Counted from the stretch's first letter, positions 38,401 through 51,600 are shown. The stretch: 64,000 nucleotides of DNA from Linanthus parryae (GCA_023055425.1 JALGPY010000006.1:70712127-70776126); one strand, 5' to 3'. The notes: generated by a model from the sequence alone, not told the origin. Numbers and translations: made by a program.

Positions 38401-39415
38401 TTAATGTCTTAAATGTAGAACCTGAAATATACTAATCTTTTAGAGTAATCCAAAATTACGCCCCAATATTCATAATGGTGTTAGATATAAATTATAGACC
38501 AAATATACTTAATGGTATAAGAATAGCAAAGATACATCGGATATCAATACTGGTGTAAGATGCCAAATATACACCAAATTTCATATTGTGTAAGATACCA
38601 AATATACACCAATGATTTATAACGGTCCAACATACTAAAAATACACCAAAAAATCCAATAATTGTAATAATTTTGCATTTTTCATCCATGAATCTCATAA
38701 ACATGATAGAAGTACAGTAGTATCATGAGAGCAATATCCTTAAATTCGAAACATGGAGATAATGGGCACACATGTCAAAAAAACATGCTAAAACACGAAA
38801 TTATGTATTATGTTTCAAAAAATATTTCGAATCTGAAAAATATAACTGTACGGATGAATTTAGAAGATCAAAAAACCTAGGGTTTGACTATTTAATAGCC
38901 CAAATCGGACATCTAGATCTCCCGGAATATGTAAAACAATACAAGCCATTAGATATATGGACGCAAACTAACAACGGTACAACTGTCACACCGAAGTACT
39001 CCACCATACTGACCTACCCACTCATGTGCGGCAAGAAAAGGAATCTTGAAATTGCCCCTTTTGGAATTACTTTATTTTGAATATTCATTCCTCCCAATCT
39101 ATTAAATACGGAAGGAATCTTCAATCATGGACAACAATTAATTATTGATTCATTTGAAAAGACGAAGAAGTCGGCTGCACCAAAATAAGGCTTTGTTTGG
39201 CTAGATCAAAATAAGGTCAGAAAGTTTACACCATCATAACTTCTAAACCATAAGTCAAAATTAAGCTTATAATATGTCGTTAGAAAGCTTATTTCGAGAT
39301 CTGCGAAACCATATAAAGAACTCCCAGGTCCGACTTAAGCACAGAAATCGAGGCTAAAACCCTAATTCGGAATTAAGCAAAAAAAATACATGTTTTTAAC
39401 AACCCTAGCATGATA
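35449..39415 (-). other. Decayed 5' interior of the minus-strand copia
   Basis: About 4 kb with no usable gene; short open frames on both strands look like chance in AT-rich DNA. It holds four copies of a hairpin-forming phrase with loop CTTCxTTTGGxCxGA (35883-35913, 35949-35976, 38126-38157, 38222-38254). The order relative to the primer site suggests it was the leader, gag and part of pol. Confidence 0.5.
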
Positions 39416-39430
39416 GTGGCTCTGATACCA
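39416..39430 (-). other. tRNA-Met primer-binding site
   Basis: Read on the minus strand it is TGGTATCAGAGCCAC, two bases from the LTR at 39433. It matches the 3' end of plant initiator Met tRNA in the usual copia way and fixes the element's orientation. Confidence 0.85.
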
Positions 39431-39432
39431 CT

Positions 39433-39903
39433 TGTTAGATCAACTTCAAACTTCACGAAGATTATCTAAAGGCGGAATCATAATCTACAATACATACTAT
39501 CATCTAGAATAGTCAAGAACACAAGAACATTAAATGAGACTAACCTCGGTCCATTGCTAGTATATTCATCTTCGATGTCATGATGATCTTGAGTGGACCG
39601 CGATCTTCCAACCACAATTCGGCCAGCTTCAATGATTTCTCTAAATAGGAAGAGTGAGACAACTGTATTCGAATGTGCTGGGGATCACAGCCCTAATAGT
39701 CTTTATATACTAAATTGATGAGGCTCCCATAGCCCTAATCATTTTGTAATGGGCTACTACACATTACAATGCCCACACCACTTTATGTTCCTACAGGCCC
39801 AATTGTTATTTAGATCACTTTAGTGGCTCGTGTATTTGATAGCCCATATAATATAACTACTAATATTTCCATATTGGTCCACAAGGAAATAAATTTCCTA
39901 ACA
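39433..39903 (-). repeat. 5' LTR of the minus-strand copia, 471 bp
   Basis: TGTTAGATC...CCTAACA with a TATATAAA box on the minus strand (39702-39709). It is next to the primer site on one side and the TTCTT duplication on the other. Confidence 0.8.
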
Positions 39904-41862
39904 TTCTTTCCCAGAAATTGTTGTCAGGTTTTGAAGCTCTGTATCACACTCGGCACATAACAAGAATAAACCACATTGTGTCTGAGTGCTCTCCTTAACT
40001 AGGGCTATGAGTTTGTGTTAAACTTGACTTCCATATCAACTGTAACACTTTGGATTTTGGGTTCAAATATGCTGTCATGAGATGTTATTGACTGTCAATA
40101 TTAACTTGAGGATTTGAGTCATTTTGAAATCTCTTTAACTTCTTCAAGACTTAGCCAATGATCCTCGTTTGTTTCTATGCGTTCCTGACATAGTTGGCTG
40201 CTATTTTTATTCTAAATTCATTCGTGGTATCACACTCTAAGACACCCGAATTCCTCATTAAAAGTTGTTTCTCATTGATATCTTAAACAATCATGTTCTT
40301 GAGCCATAACATGAAGCTGACTTTCAAACTTCAAAATTTCCTCAATTCTTCACCAAAATGGAATCTGAGTGCTTCTATGAAATCATGGAGGTTAAAACTT
40401 CAACATTTGGTCATAGGATATGGTTATCACTCTGTTTCTACATTTAAATGGATCTTGAAGGTGGCTGGTATGTGATCCATAAACTAGAAATTTTCTCCAA
40501 CTTATTCCCAAGTATGGAAACAACTTTTCAACTTGCTGTTTCAAATACTCTTTAACTTCTTGTATACTCAGCGAAATTGTGATCAGCTTTCTCCTGCTAG
40601 AAGATAATACTAACTACTTCAAATCATGTTCCCTGAGTACCGCTTAAACTCTAAACAAATTTTCCAGGAATTGAGCGTAAAGTTGACTATATATTGTTTT
40701 TAGTGTAAAATATAAGCAGAAAGGTCAATTTGTAAACTCTCATAACTTATTTAGTACTTTACCAAATCTTGTTCTGCTTTCTCCTATGAGAATTCTGGTT
40801 GATAATATTCAAATCACTCTTAGAGGAGAATTTTTCATTTTGCTAACAGATTTCTCAGAAAATCAAACTCGAAGTAGCTACCTTGAAATGGCGAAATCAT
40901 TCGTGAAAATCTTAAAGTGTTGGAAAGTAAATTTCTATTTAACTTTGACGAAGCTTATCCCCTTGCGTACTTTAAATCTTTGACATTTCAAATATGTTCC
41001 CGAAACCTGGGAATACATTTCACACGACCCTATTCTCATATTCTCAAAATTCTTTCTTTATTGACCAGAAACTCACCGTAAACTTGACCAGTTAAGAAGA
41101 TTTCTTTATAATTTTGACTTTCTAATTTGACATGTGAGATGACCTAATTCACCAAAATTCCCTTCTAGAAAGCTTTCCAGAATGACATTTAAGTCTAGGG
41201 GTCAAGTTTGACCAAGTTTAACTTTCTGAAAACCCTAATTTGACTGAGTAGTATAGGAGGGGCAAATCAACAATTTTGCAGTAATTTGAATTACTCAATA
41301 AAATCCTAACTCTATGCATGACCTCATGCCTATGTACCAGTTTCATAATATTTGGAGCTAGTCTACACCTATCTTGGTTGAAATTGACTAAAAGTCAATT
41401 GTATGGGGTGTTTTTGCAATTTTTCTAAACTATAGGGACATGAATGCAAATAAGTGAGAGTTATAGAATTCAATACGGAGTATATCAGGAGGAGACGTGA
41501 ATCATATTGCACGTTTATCGACTTCATTAAGTATCGTTGAAGGGTTTTTGGCACACTCAAAGGATGCACAGAAGAGACAGTGTCAATAAGGGTAAGATAG
41601 TAAATTTGGTTGGGCAGTCAACATGATATTTGCTTATGCATTCTTCCTCACTTGGAGGAAAATTGATAATAGCATGTATACTGGAATGGGGAATAGTGAT
41701 TGCTGGATTATGAAATTAGCTCTACTGATCAGGAAATTAGGCTGGATATCAGGTATGCATATGTATGCTTGCTCTATTGCATGTGTGCTGAAAACACTTA
41801 TATGAATAGTATGCTTACGAGCTGTGATATGTGGTGGTATGATCTTCTTCGTACGTTGTGTT

Positions 41863-42016
41863 GTCTTCGGACAACTGGGAATTTTCTTCGGACATTGTGT
41901 TTTCTTCGGAAAACTGGGAATCGTCTTCGGACGTTGTGTTGTCTTCGGAAAACTGAGATTGTCTTCGGACATTGTGTTGTCTTCGAACAACAGGAATTGT
42001 CTTCGGACATAGTAGG
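41863..42016 (+). repeat. 39-bp tandem repeat in solo LTR, about 4 copies
   Basis: Units start at 41863, 41902, 41941 and 41979, each containing two GTCTTCGGA phrases. The frames through it are open only because of the repeat periodicity. I annotate no protein. Confidence 0.8.
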
Positions 42017-42598
42017 AAACTAGTAATACTCTCTAGACCAATGTCCACTAGGGTGTGTGCACACTTAAGGTCTAGTTTGTCTTGTGGATTTATTTGCCTT
42101 CCTTATCGGAAGTGAATCTGGTCTTCACGACCCTCTGGGTGGTGGGATTGGGAATCCTCTTATAAGGCTGGTATGGTGGTGATGGTTATGGATGACTGAG
42201 GATTCCTTGAATTACAAGTTACTATATGTGTTATAAGTAGTCATGTGGCAGGGTCCTGGCTTGAGCGTCTGTAAGTTTTAAAGTTGAATAATTTTAAAAT
42301 TTATTTATATTATTTTCTTAGTATTATACTACTTGGAATATTTTCTAACTTGTGTGGATATTCTTCTATCTTTTCAGGTGAGTGCGTGGGTACCTGGGGA
42401 TATAGTCAATCACTTTGAAGTCCACAAAGGATAATAGTAAGTTTGTTTTAAGTTTCCGTTTCTTTAATTTTGTCTCGTAACAGAACCGTTAGGGTTTGAC
42501 TCCTTGTCGGGGCATTCTTATGCCTTAGCGGAGGACACTCCAATGAATCTGGGGGTCTTCTGGTAGATTTTCCAGCTCTGAGAGGTGGGGGTGTTACA

Positions 42599-43013
42599 AT
42601 GCCATTCCCACAAGAGGTAATCTTAGGCGCTGAGGAAACTCCAATGAATCTGGGGGTCTTCTGGTAAATTTACACCAAGTGCTGTAACTTCGAATGCCTT
42701 GTCGAAACTACGTCTCATGCTTTGGTTGATTGCTGGTTCACAAGAGAAGTGTGGGAGGGACTAGTTGCTAGTGAATTCCAAAAAGCTACTGGGAATCAGA
42801 TTGGGGATTTGATAAAACATTTACTGAGAAAACAAAATCAGGAAGAGCTCCAAATTATCTTCACTGGCTTGTACACAATCTCGTTGGAAAGAAACAACAG
42901 GGTGATTAACCAGAAGCTATTTGGTTCTCGAGAGACAATCGCCAGTGTTAAAGACAGATTCGAGGAGTACAGAAAGGTTCATGAAGAAGAGGGTAATATG
43001 CAGGCCACACCTA
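42599..43013 (+). pseudogene. LINE ORF2 3' part: zinc-finger RVT and tail
   Basis: It resumes at AIPTRGNLRR and continues with CCNFECLVETTSHALVDC, the Cys/His zinc-binding region at the end of plant L1 ORF2. The C-terminal part follows (LYTISLERNNRV, about 42870-42900). A stop follows RR, and a frame change lies near 42640-42680. It is cut at 43013 by the copia chain. It is the continuation of the reading interrupted at 24457. Confidence 0.75.
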
Positions 43014-43099
43014 TGTAGGAATTTGGGTTTTATAGAACTGGAACAATTGAACTTGGATAATCTCTAAGTCGTGGTATCACTCTCAAATTAAAGTATTTC
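43014..43099 (-). repeat. Truncated LTR of the copia chain (left)
   Basis: 86 bases match the start of the LTR at 46387 up to AAAGTATTTC, then jump into pol. The break has ATTTC at both parents. Confidence 0.75.
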
Positions 43100-45366
43100 A
43101 CATTTGGTTCCATCGGAGTACTAACTCGAGAACAATTTTCACAGTTAAATTTCTTTAACACCTTCTCAATGTAATGAGATTGAGAAATAGTAATGGCGTT
43201 GTTCTCATGTTTAATCCTAATACCTAGAATTACTTCAGCCTCCCCCAAATCCTTCATTGAAAATTTAGATGACAAAAATTCCTTCGCTTGATCCACTTGA
43301 TCTTGGCTGGTTCCAAAGATCAACATGTCATCTACATATAAACAAATTATGACTCATTTACCAGAGTCATCAAATTTGCTATATACACACTTGTCTGCTT
43401 GGTTCAAAAGATAACCACTAGACATCACAATATCATCAAATTTTTGATGCCATTGTATAGGAGCTTGCTTTAAACCGTAAAGTGATTTAACAAGCTTACA
43501 CACCTTCGGCTCATTTCCTGGCATAACAAGTCCCTCGGGTTGTTTCATATATATCTCCTCATCCAAATCACCATTCAAGAATGCGGTTTTCACATCCATT
43601 TGGTGAAAAAAGAAGATTATGTATAATTGTAAGAGCTATTAATAATCTACTCGTGGATATCCTAGCAACAGGAGCATATGTATCAAAGTAGTCGATACCC
43701 TCTTTTTGTTTAAAACCTCGTACGACCAGTCGGACCTTAAAGTTTTATACGACACCATCTACTTTCTTCTTCTTTTTGAAGATCCACTTGGCATCAAGTG
43801 TTTTCAACCCAGGAGGAAAATCATATAATTCTCAAGTCCCATTTTGCATGATCGAATCCATCTCATCATCGATTGATTCTTTCCAAAATGCAACATCACG
43901 AGATGCCATAGCCTCACTATAATTTCTAGGATCCTCCTCTATGCTAAAACAATAAGCATAAAAAGTATGAACCTCATCCCTAGATCCTTCAACTAAATAT
44001 AGTTGAAATTCAGAACCATAGTCCTCGGCTACTCTAGCTCTTTTACCCTTCTTACTTCAAGTAAAGTGATGGCGTCACTTGTTCCTTCAAATTGAGTATT
44101 GCTCAAATTCGGAATCAAATCATTTGGTATAGGTATAGAAGAAAATCTTTCTTTATCAAAGATAGCATCTCTTGACTCTATTACAGTTTTAATGGATACT
44201 GAGTCACTAGGTTCAATCACATAGAATCTATAAGCCTTGGAATGCATGGCATATCCAATAAAGATGCAATCTATACCTCTTTCGCCAAGATTCTTTCTCT
44301 TGGGTTCATTCAGCCTAACAATATCTCTAAAACCCCAAACTCTCAAAGAATGCAAGTTTGGAGGTTTACCATACCAAAGTTCATATGGGGTTGTTATGTT
44401 CCTTTTGTTAGGAACCCGATTAAGCAGATTGCAAGCTGTTAACATAACTTATCTCCAAAATCATCACTCAAACCTGAGTAGGAAAGCATGGAATTAACCA
44501 TTACCTATAGAGTTCGATTCATCCTCTCAGATACACCATTTTGTTGAGGTGTATAAGGAGCAGTGGTTTGGTGAATAATACCAACCTCTTGGAAATACTT
44601 AGGATCATAATATTCGCCTACTCTATCCGTGCGTAAAATCTTTATTAAACTATACTTTTCCAACTCAACTTCAGTTTTGTATGTCTTGAATTTATCTAAA
44701 GCTTCATCTTTAGAGTGTGACAAGTACACATAGCAAAACCGAGTAGCATCGTCTATAAATGTAATAACATACTTTTTGTTTCCTATAGACGGTGTTGCAT
44801 AAAAGTCACATAGATCACTATGAATTAATTCAAGCACCTTAGAGTCCCTTTTAAAATCCTTAAAAGGTTTTCTAGTTATCTTAGTCAGCATACAAGTTTT
44901 ACACCTTTTCGGTATTAATATACATGAAGGAATTAGACTCATTTTGGACATATCTTGTAACCTTTTAAAGTGTACATGTCCTAAACGATCATGCCAAAGT
45001 GTTGATTTATCAATACTAGTACTAGCAATGCAAACAGAATTGTTACCAAAAGAGGCACCGATATTTAAACGAAGCATATCATTACATAAATAACCAAATC
45101 CAACAAAAGAACCATGTTTTGACAATACAAACTTATCCGACTCAATAACCTGCTTGTATCCAAGCTTATTTAATACAATTCCAGACAAGAGATTCTTTCG
45201 GATCCCGGGTACAAACAATACATCATTCAAACTTAAAACATTATCCAGAAGTAAATACTAGGTTAACACTTCCAACTCCATGGATTGGCTCGGTTGCAAC
45301 ATTCCCCATTCTTATTGTGGATCCATATTCAATGGTTTGCATGCTTGTAAACCATCTTTGATCCTT
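43100..45366 (-). pseudogene. pol: Copia chain body 1 pol: integrase and RT, RNase H missing
   Basis: From right to left: end of protease and linker; integrase zinc region (HDRLGHVHF, then CKTCMLTK) at about 44880-45000; core with HSDLCD, RTDRVGEY and NGVSERMN (44505-44835); integrase C-terminus (44029-44445, IGYAMHSKAYRFYV); RT from about 43900 with MDVKTAFLNG and YVDDMLIFG (around 43327-43338). The sequence then stops at STPMEPNVK (about 43105), where it joins an LTR stub, so RNase H is deleted. There are several frameshifts and stops. The stop just before VIICLYVDD is TGA where a Gly codon is expected. Confidence 0.8.
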
Positions 45367-46365
45367 TCATACATGTCTTGTAGCACCCGAATCAACCCAC
45401 CATGATATGTCATCATCCTGCACATAAAATGCACCATAATTTAGGGATACATACTGAATTGAATTTTCAGGTTGTTCATTGAACATACCTTGTTGCTGAT
45501 CTTGGACTTTCGGCCCCTTTCCCTTGCCACTTGTGTCTTCACCTTTCTTACTTTTGCCAACACGAGAATCCTTCTTGAAGTGTCCTGGTTTCCCACACTG
45601 CCAACAAGCAGTCTTTGGCTTCTTGTTAGGATTCTTGTCTTGCTGTTTAAATTTCCTTTTCCCAGATTTGTTCTTTCCCTTCGAAGAATCCCCTTCCTCC
45701 ATCATATTCACGGAACCTGGATCAGCAGTAAGTTTGTCTTTTGTTTTGTCACTTTCTTGATCCCTCAAGGACTGTTCAATCTGAAAGTGACTGCCTAATT
45801 GCACCAAGGAAAGTTCTTCGTCCTTGTGCTTCAACTTATGCCTAACATCCTTCCATGATGGAAGCAGTTTATCAATCACACTAGAAACAGAAATTGATTC
45901 ATCCATTTTCATGTTGTGTTGATTAAACTGCCCTAGGATTCGAAGCAATTCATGGTATTGCTCCATCACAGGCCTTGAATAGACCATTCTGTAATTGTTC
46001 CAATTAGTAACCAGAAACTTTCTTCTTGAAGCATCTTCAGCCATGTATTTTGATTCAAGAGAATTCCACAGTTCTTTTGAAGTCTCAACATTCTGATAAA
46101 CATCAAACAAGGAATCAGACATACCTTTAAGAATGTGTCCGCGACAGATGTAGTCATCATTCTCCCACTTCGATCTCCTCCTTGTCTGTTCCAGGGTTTC
46201 TACCTCCACGCCTTCAGGCATCGGGGTGGTGAGAACGTACACGACCTTCAGCGCCGTTAACATGAAGTGCATCTTCTTCTGCCACCTTCGGAAATCCTGC
46301 CCCTCGAACTTCTCCAGTTTCATGAATTTGCTCGTCATGTCTTGAACAGTGTTGTCGTTCGTCAT
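45367..46365 (-). pseudogene. gag: Copia chain body 1 gag-protease N-terminus
   Basis: 332 codons from ATG 46365. The UBN2-like copia gag domain (FEGQDFRRWQKKM, WENDDYICRGHIL) is followed by a zinc knuckle CWQCGKPGHFKKDS, whose last Cys is Ser. A Lys/Gly-rich linker comes next, then the protease start WWVDSGAT. The frame ends in TGA at the codon where pol normally continues with Cys. The ATG is only 21 bases from the LTR, and no tRNA-complementary primer site is seen there. Confidence 0.8.
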
Positions 46366-46386
46366 GATGCAGGATACTTTAATCTT

Positions 46387-46678
46387 TGTAGGAATTTGGG
46401 TTTTTTAGAACGGGAACAAGTGAACTTGGATAATCTCTGAGTCGTGGTATCACTCTCAGATTAAAGTATTTCGGCGGTATGCACGAAATCTATAATCGAT
46501 AAAACAGAGACTTCAAGAACGAATATGGATTTTCTCTATGTTTCTGAATTCGTCCAAACTAAAAAATAGTGAGGGAGAAGGCGGTTATCTGGCGGTTACA
46601 ACCGCCAGATTTCAGTCCTTTTTCCAACGGAAAATTTCCGAGACGTTTTTTGTGAAGCAATAAAACGTTAGAAATCCA
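46387..46678 (-). repeat. Shared middle LTR of the copia chain, about 292 bp
   Basis: It serves as the 5' LTR of body 1 and the 3' LTR of body 2 at once. Its ends on the + strand are TGTAGG and ATCCA. It contains a 24-bp palindrome at 46587-46610 (ATCTGGCGGTT, two-base centre, then the complement). No TATA box is obvious. The right boundary, against the truncated RNase H of body 2, is inferred. Confidence 0.6.
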
Positions 46679-47239
46679 ATTTTTTCGCAAGATTTTGTTG
46701 TGTACGAACAAACTCAACCGATATCACACCATTCAGGATTAAATCCTGAATGATGCTATGTGTGACACCAAAGTGTCTAGACTTGCCATTATACACCTGA
46801 ATATATGCCTTAGCCAGAGTAGCAGCACTATCACACCTGATAGAAATTGGTGAAATCGGTTTGGCCCACAATGGAATCTCATACACTCCTTAGCCATTCA
46901 GCCTCATTATCGGCTGCAGCCAATGCTACAAATTCATATTCCATTGTCGATTTAGTGATGCAAGTTGGCTTCTTTGAAGCCCATGAGATTGCCCCTCCTC
47001 CAAGTAGAAAACCCATCCACTAATTGAGGAATGATCTTCCATAGTTTATCCAACTTGCATCAGAATATCCTTCTAGAACCGAAGGACTTCCACTATATGT
47101 CAAATCATAATTCATGGTTTTCCTTAAGTATTTAAATACTCTCCTCATTGCCTGCCAATGATGTGTGCTTGGATAGCTAGTATACCTACTTAGCTTTCCA
47201 ACAACAAATGCTATATATGGTCATGTACTAGTCATGGCA
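46679..47239 (-). pseudogene. pol: Copia chain body 2 RNase H
   Basis: On the minus strand: GKLSRYTSYPS, then [53 protein letters not shown], then IRCDSAATLA and FVRTQQNLA. The terminal ADxLTK motif is missing: the reading runs directly into the LTR. One in-frame stop lies near 47021. It continues the RT section at 55834 across the Angela-like insertion, whose duplication TGGCA lies on both sides. Confidence 0.8.
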
Positions 47240-48666
47240 TGTAGGGTTTTGATCATGGATGCGCAATGGAAACACAAACAAACATAATCCATGCAATACC
47301 CTCCAAGGATCACAAGTCAAGAGACATAACGATGGTAAGGGAAGAAATCAATAACACACCTTAGGGTTTCTCCTTTGATGACTTCAAACGCGAATTGTGT
47401 CACGTTCTCTATAGTTGATCCACGCCTAGATTTGAATCCTAGATCTTCCAATCCTTGGTGCTAGCCCATAATGAGGAAGAGGAAGAAGAATCACGCAAAA
47501 AGAGACAAAACAAGGAGGTCTTGGCCTCCTTGTAGGCCGACGGGGACGGGCGGAGGCAAAGGGGGCGGCGTCTCTTCTTTTCTTGCTTGCTCTCTCCTTT
47601 TTGTTCTCTCCCACTCAAGTTATGATCAATAAGTTCATAAGTGTGGGAAGGAAGGAAGGAGTGTCCTTTATATAGTCCAACAAATCATTTCCAAATACCT
47701 AAAGGACGAATTCTAGTCCTACTAGAATTCGGTTTAGTCCCTTCTTGCAATTTAGTCCTACTAAGTTTGCAAGGTATTGCAAAGTGATCCCTCTAATTAA
47801 TTAATCCTATTAATCAATTCCTAAATCTAGTTCAACTCTATATAGCGTGTGACCCCATAGGTTCTATCTAGTTGGTAGCAACAATTTGCTAATATGGAGC
47901 GGTTTCTAGCAAAACATCCATTCTAGCCAACTAATAGAATAGTCATCTTGACAAACCTTGTACAAGTAATTGTCTCATCCCTTTGTCTCTATATCCGGAT
48001 TGGACACGAGACATACAAGTCACACTCGTATATCCAATCCACAGTTTCTCGATCCATGGGAATATTCGTATTCGTGCAAATAACATCAATATCCCATATT
48101 GATTTATTTGAGTCTGGCAGACATTCTATAAGCATTATCCCTCGAGTGGCCTAGGATATTTGCTCCTGTTATGTGGGAGGGACAAATTCTATCTACGTCC
48201 ACTAAGATCTCTAAGATTGCTTCTTATTGTATCCGGTACACGCCTTTATAACTACCCAGTTACAGTGTAACGTTTAACGCTACCAAAACCACAACAATCC
48301 ACAACTAGAATATCTAGTGACTTCAAGTCTAAGGATGACAATACCATTGCACCACGAGAAGCACTTGTGACTTATCATAACGTGTATGTAGCCTTCTCGA
48401 AGATGGGTCAATCCAGTGCGTCATTACCCTTAATGCACACCTATGTGTTGGATCATGATATCTCCATACCAATCCAACCCCATACTAGTCTATAGAAGAT
48501 TGTCCCATTAATCATTATACTGGAATAGGGATATTTAATATAAACAACACAATTGTAAATCTAAGGACTTCATTATATTAAATATCCAATAAATAATACA
48601 ATGAATTTTCTAGCCATAAATAAATTCATACTAAACTAGATTGCCTCTAGGGCATCTATTCCAAAA
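47240..48666 (-). repeat. 3' LTR of Angela-like element 1
   Basis: It has a TATAAA box on the minus strand (47668-47673). The outer inner-edge bases read CCAAAA instead of CCAACA. A purine tract (GTGGGAGAC on the minus strand) abuts it at about 48667-48675. No gene lies inside; ORFs here are chance. Confidence 0.85.
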
Positions 48667-48680
48667 GTCTCCCACGTGCA

Positions 48681-51600
48681 CTAGAGCCAATCTGGCGCAT
48701 CTCGTATGCCCATACTCCTAGTGTGCCCTTCATTCTTCCACTGCGAAAGCGGCTTTGTTAGTGGATCTGACAGATTCTTATCTGTAGGAATCTTGCATAT
48801 CCGAACGTCTCCTCTATCGATAATATCTCGAATCAGATGAAACTTCCTGAGCACGTGCTTGGATTTCTGGTGAGACCTGGGCTCCTTTGATTGCGCGATC
48901 GCCCCAGTGTTGTCACAGTACAAATCAACTGGATCCACAATGCTAGGAACCACACCAAGTTCAGAAACAAACTTTCTGATCCAAACAGCTTCCTTTGCTG
49001 CGCCATTTGCAGCAATGTACTCAGCCTCTGTTGTAGAATCAGCCACTGTCTCTTGCTTGGAACTCTTCCAGCTCACCGCTGCTCCATTCAGGCAAAACAC
49101 ATATCCGGACTGTGATCTAAAGTCATCTACGTCGGTTCGGAAACTTGCATCAGTGTAACCCCTTACACACAACTCTTCCTCACCGCCAAATATCAAGAAA
49201 GCATCCTTAGTTCTTCTCAAGTACTTTAGGATGTTCTTGACTGCAATCCAGTGACTCTCACCCGGATTGGATTGGTATCTGCTTGTCATACTCAAGCCAT
49301 ATGACACATCTGGTATAGTACATAACATGGCCTACATGATAGATCCTATGGCCGAGGCATATGGAATTCTACTCATGCGTTCCTTCTCAATCTCATTGGA
49401 AGGACAACCACTCTTCGAAAGAGTGATTCCATGTGACATGGGCAAGAATCCCTTCTTGGAATCTTGCATGTTGAACCGTTTCAACACCTTGTCAATATAT
49501 GTACTTTGACTTAGGCCTAGCAGTCTCTTAGATCTATCTATATAGATCTTTATACCGAGTATATAGGCTACTTCCCCTAAGTCCTTTATTGAGAAACACT
49601 TCCCTAGCCAATCTTTAACAGATTGCAGCATGGGAACGTCGTTTCAAATGAGTAGTATGTCATCCACATACAAGACCAGAAAAGCTACAGAGCTCCCACT
49701 AACCTTCTTGTAGACACAAGACTCATATTCGTTTCTGATGAAGCCAAACTCTTTGACTACTTCATTAAAACGTCGATTCCAACTCCTAGAAGCTTGCTTC
49801 AATCCATAAATGGATCGTTGCAGCTTACAGACTTTGTTGGCTTGCTTTGGATCTTCAAAACCCTCCGGATGTATCATATACATGTCCTCGAGAAGATTCC
49901 CATAAAGGAATGCTTTTTTGACATCCATCTTCCAAATCTCATAGTCATGGTATGCTGCAATCGCAAGTAGGATTCGGATGAATTTGGTCATAGCGACTGG
50001 TGAAAAGGTTTCATCATAATCAATACCATGAATCTGTCTGAATCGTTTAGCCACCAATTGGACCTTATAGGTAATCAAATTACCATTCATGTCGATCTTC
50101 TTCTTGAAGACCCACTTGCACCCTATGGGCCGCGCCCCTTCGGGTGGTTCCACCAAAGTCCATACGTTGTTGGTACACATGGACTCCATCTCGGATCTCA
50201 TAGCTTCTAGCCACTTCTGAGAGTCTGGGCGTTTCATGGCCTCTTCATAGGTAGTAGGCTCATCATCTATGAGCATCGTGTCACCGGAATCGGTCACGAG
50301 AAGTCCATACCTCTCGGGTTCCTGGCGCACTCTACTAGATCTACGAAGCTCTTGTGTTACCTGAACAGGCTGCTCCACAACTGTTTGTGGTTCCTGTTCA
50401 TGTTCCATAATCGGTTCAGTGATTTGTGGTTCTTGAATCTCTTCAAGTTCTACAGTCCTCCCACTTGCTTCTTTAGAGTCAAACTCTCTTTCTATAAACA
50501 CGCCGGCCCGAGCAACAAACACTTTGTTCTCGGTTGGATTGTAGAAGTAGTAACCCTTAGTTTCCTTAGGGTACCCCACAAACTTACACTTATCCGATTT
50601 TGGCCCTAGCTTGTCTGATTGTAAAAGTTTTACATAGACATCGCAGCCCCAAATCTTCATGAACGACAGTGTGGGACGCATCCCACTCCACATCTCATGT
50701 GGTGTCTTCCTGACTGATTTAGATGGAACACGGTTAATGGTGAAAGCTGCACTTAATAGAGCGTGGCCCCAAAACGATAATGGAAGATCGGTTTGACACA
50801 TCATAGATCGAACCATATCCAATAGGGTTCGATTCCTCCTCTCAGACACGCCATTCCATTATGGCGTTCCGGGTGGAGTGAGTTGGGACACGATCCCACA
50901 CTCTCTAAGATAGTCGTCAAACTCTTGGCTCAAGTATTCTCCTCCACGATCCGATCGTAGAGCCTTGATACTTTTTCCAAGTTGCTTCTCTACTTCATTT
51001 TTGAATTCTTTGAACACTTCAAAGGACTCGGATTTGTCCCTCATGAGGTACACAAATCCATATCTACTGTAATCATCAGTAAATGTAATGAAGTAGACGT
51101 AACCACCCCTGGCAGACGTGGCAAATGGCCCACACACATCAGTATGTATGAGTGCCAATTGCTCATTAGTCGTCTCACCTTTCTTATTGAAATGGGACTT
51201 TGTCATTTTTCCCAATAAACAAGCCTCACATTTCTCATATGATTCAAAATCAAATGAGTCTAGTAATCCATCCTTATGGATTCTAGATATACGTTTCTCG
51301 TTTATGTGGCCTAAAAGACAGTGCCATAAGTAAGCAGGATTTAAATCATTTATTTTAATCCGCTTGGTATTAATGTTGTAGACAGGATTGCTTAGATCAA
51401 GGACATACAGTCCATTAAATAATTGTGCACTAAAATAGTGAATATTTTTCAAATAAAAGGAACAACAATTGTTCTTTACTGAAATAATAAAACCTTCCTT
51501 GTCCAAACAAGAAATAGAAATAATGTTTCTGCTCATAGCAGGCACAAAATAGTAATTATTTAATTCTAAAACTAATCCTGAAGGCAGAGATAGCTCGCAC

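Noticed and set aside
38772..39080. 102-codon + strand ORF near the primer site
   Set aside because: It is in the decayed leader of a minus-strand copia; no domain, and its AT-rich base use matches the surrounding junk.
41634..42048. Overlapping ORFs on both strands in the solo LTR
   Set aside because: They are caused by the 39-bp GTCTTCGGA tandem repeat, which keeps several frames open at once.
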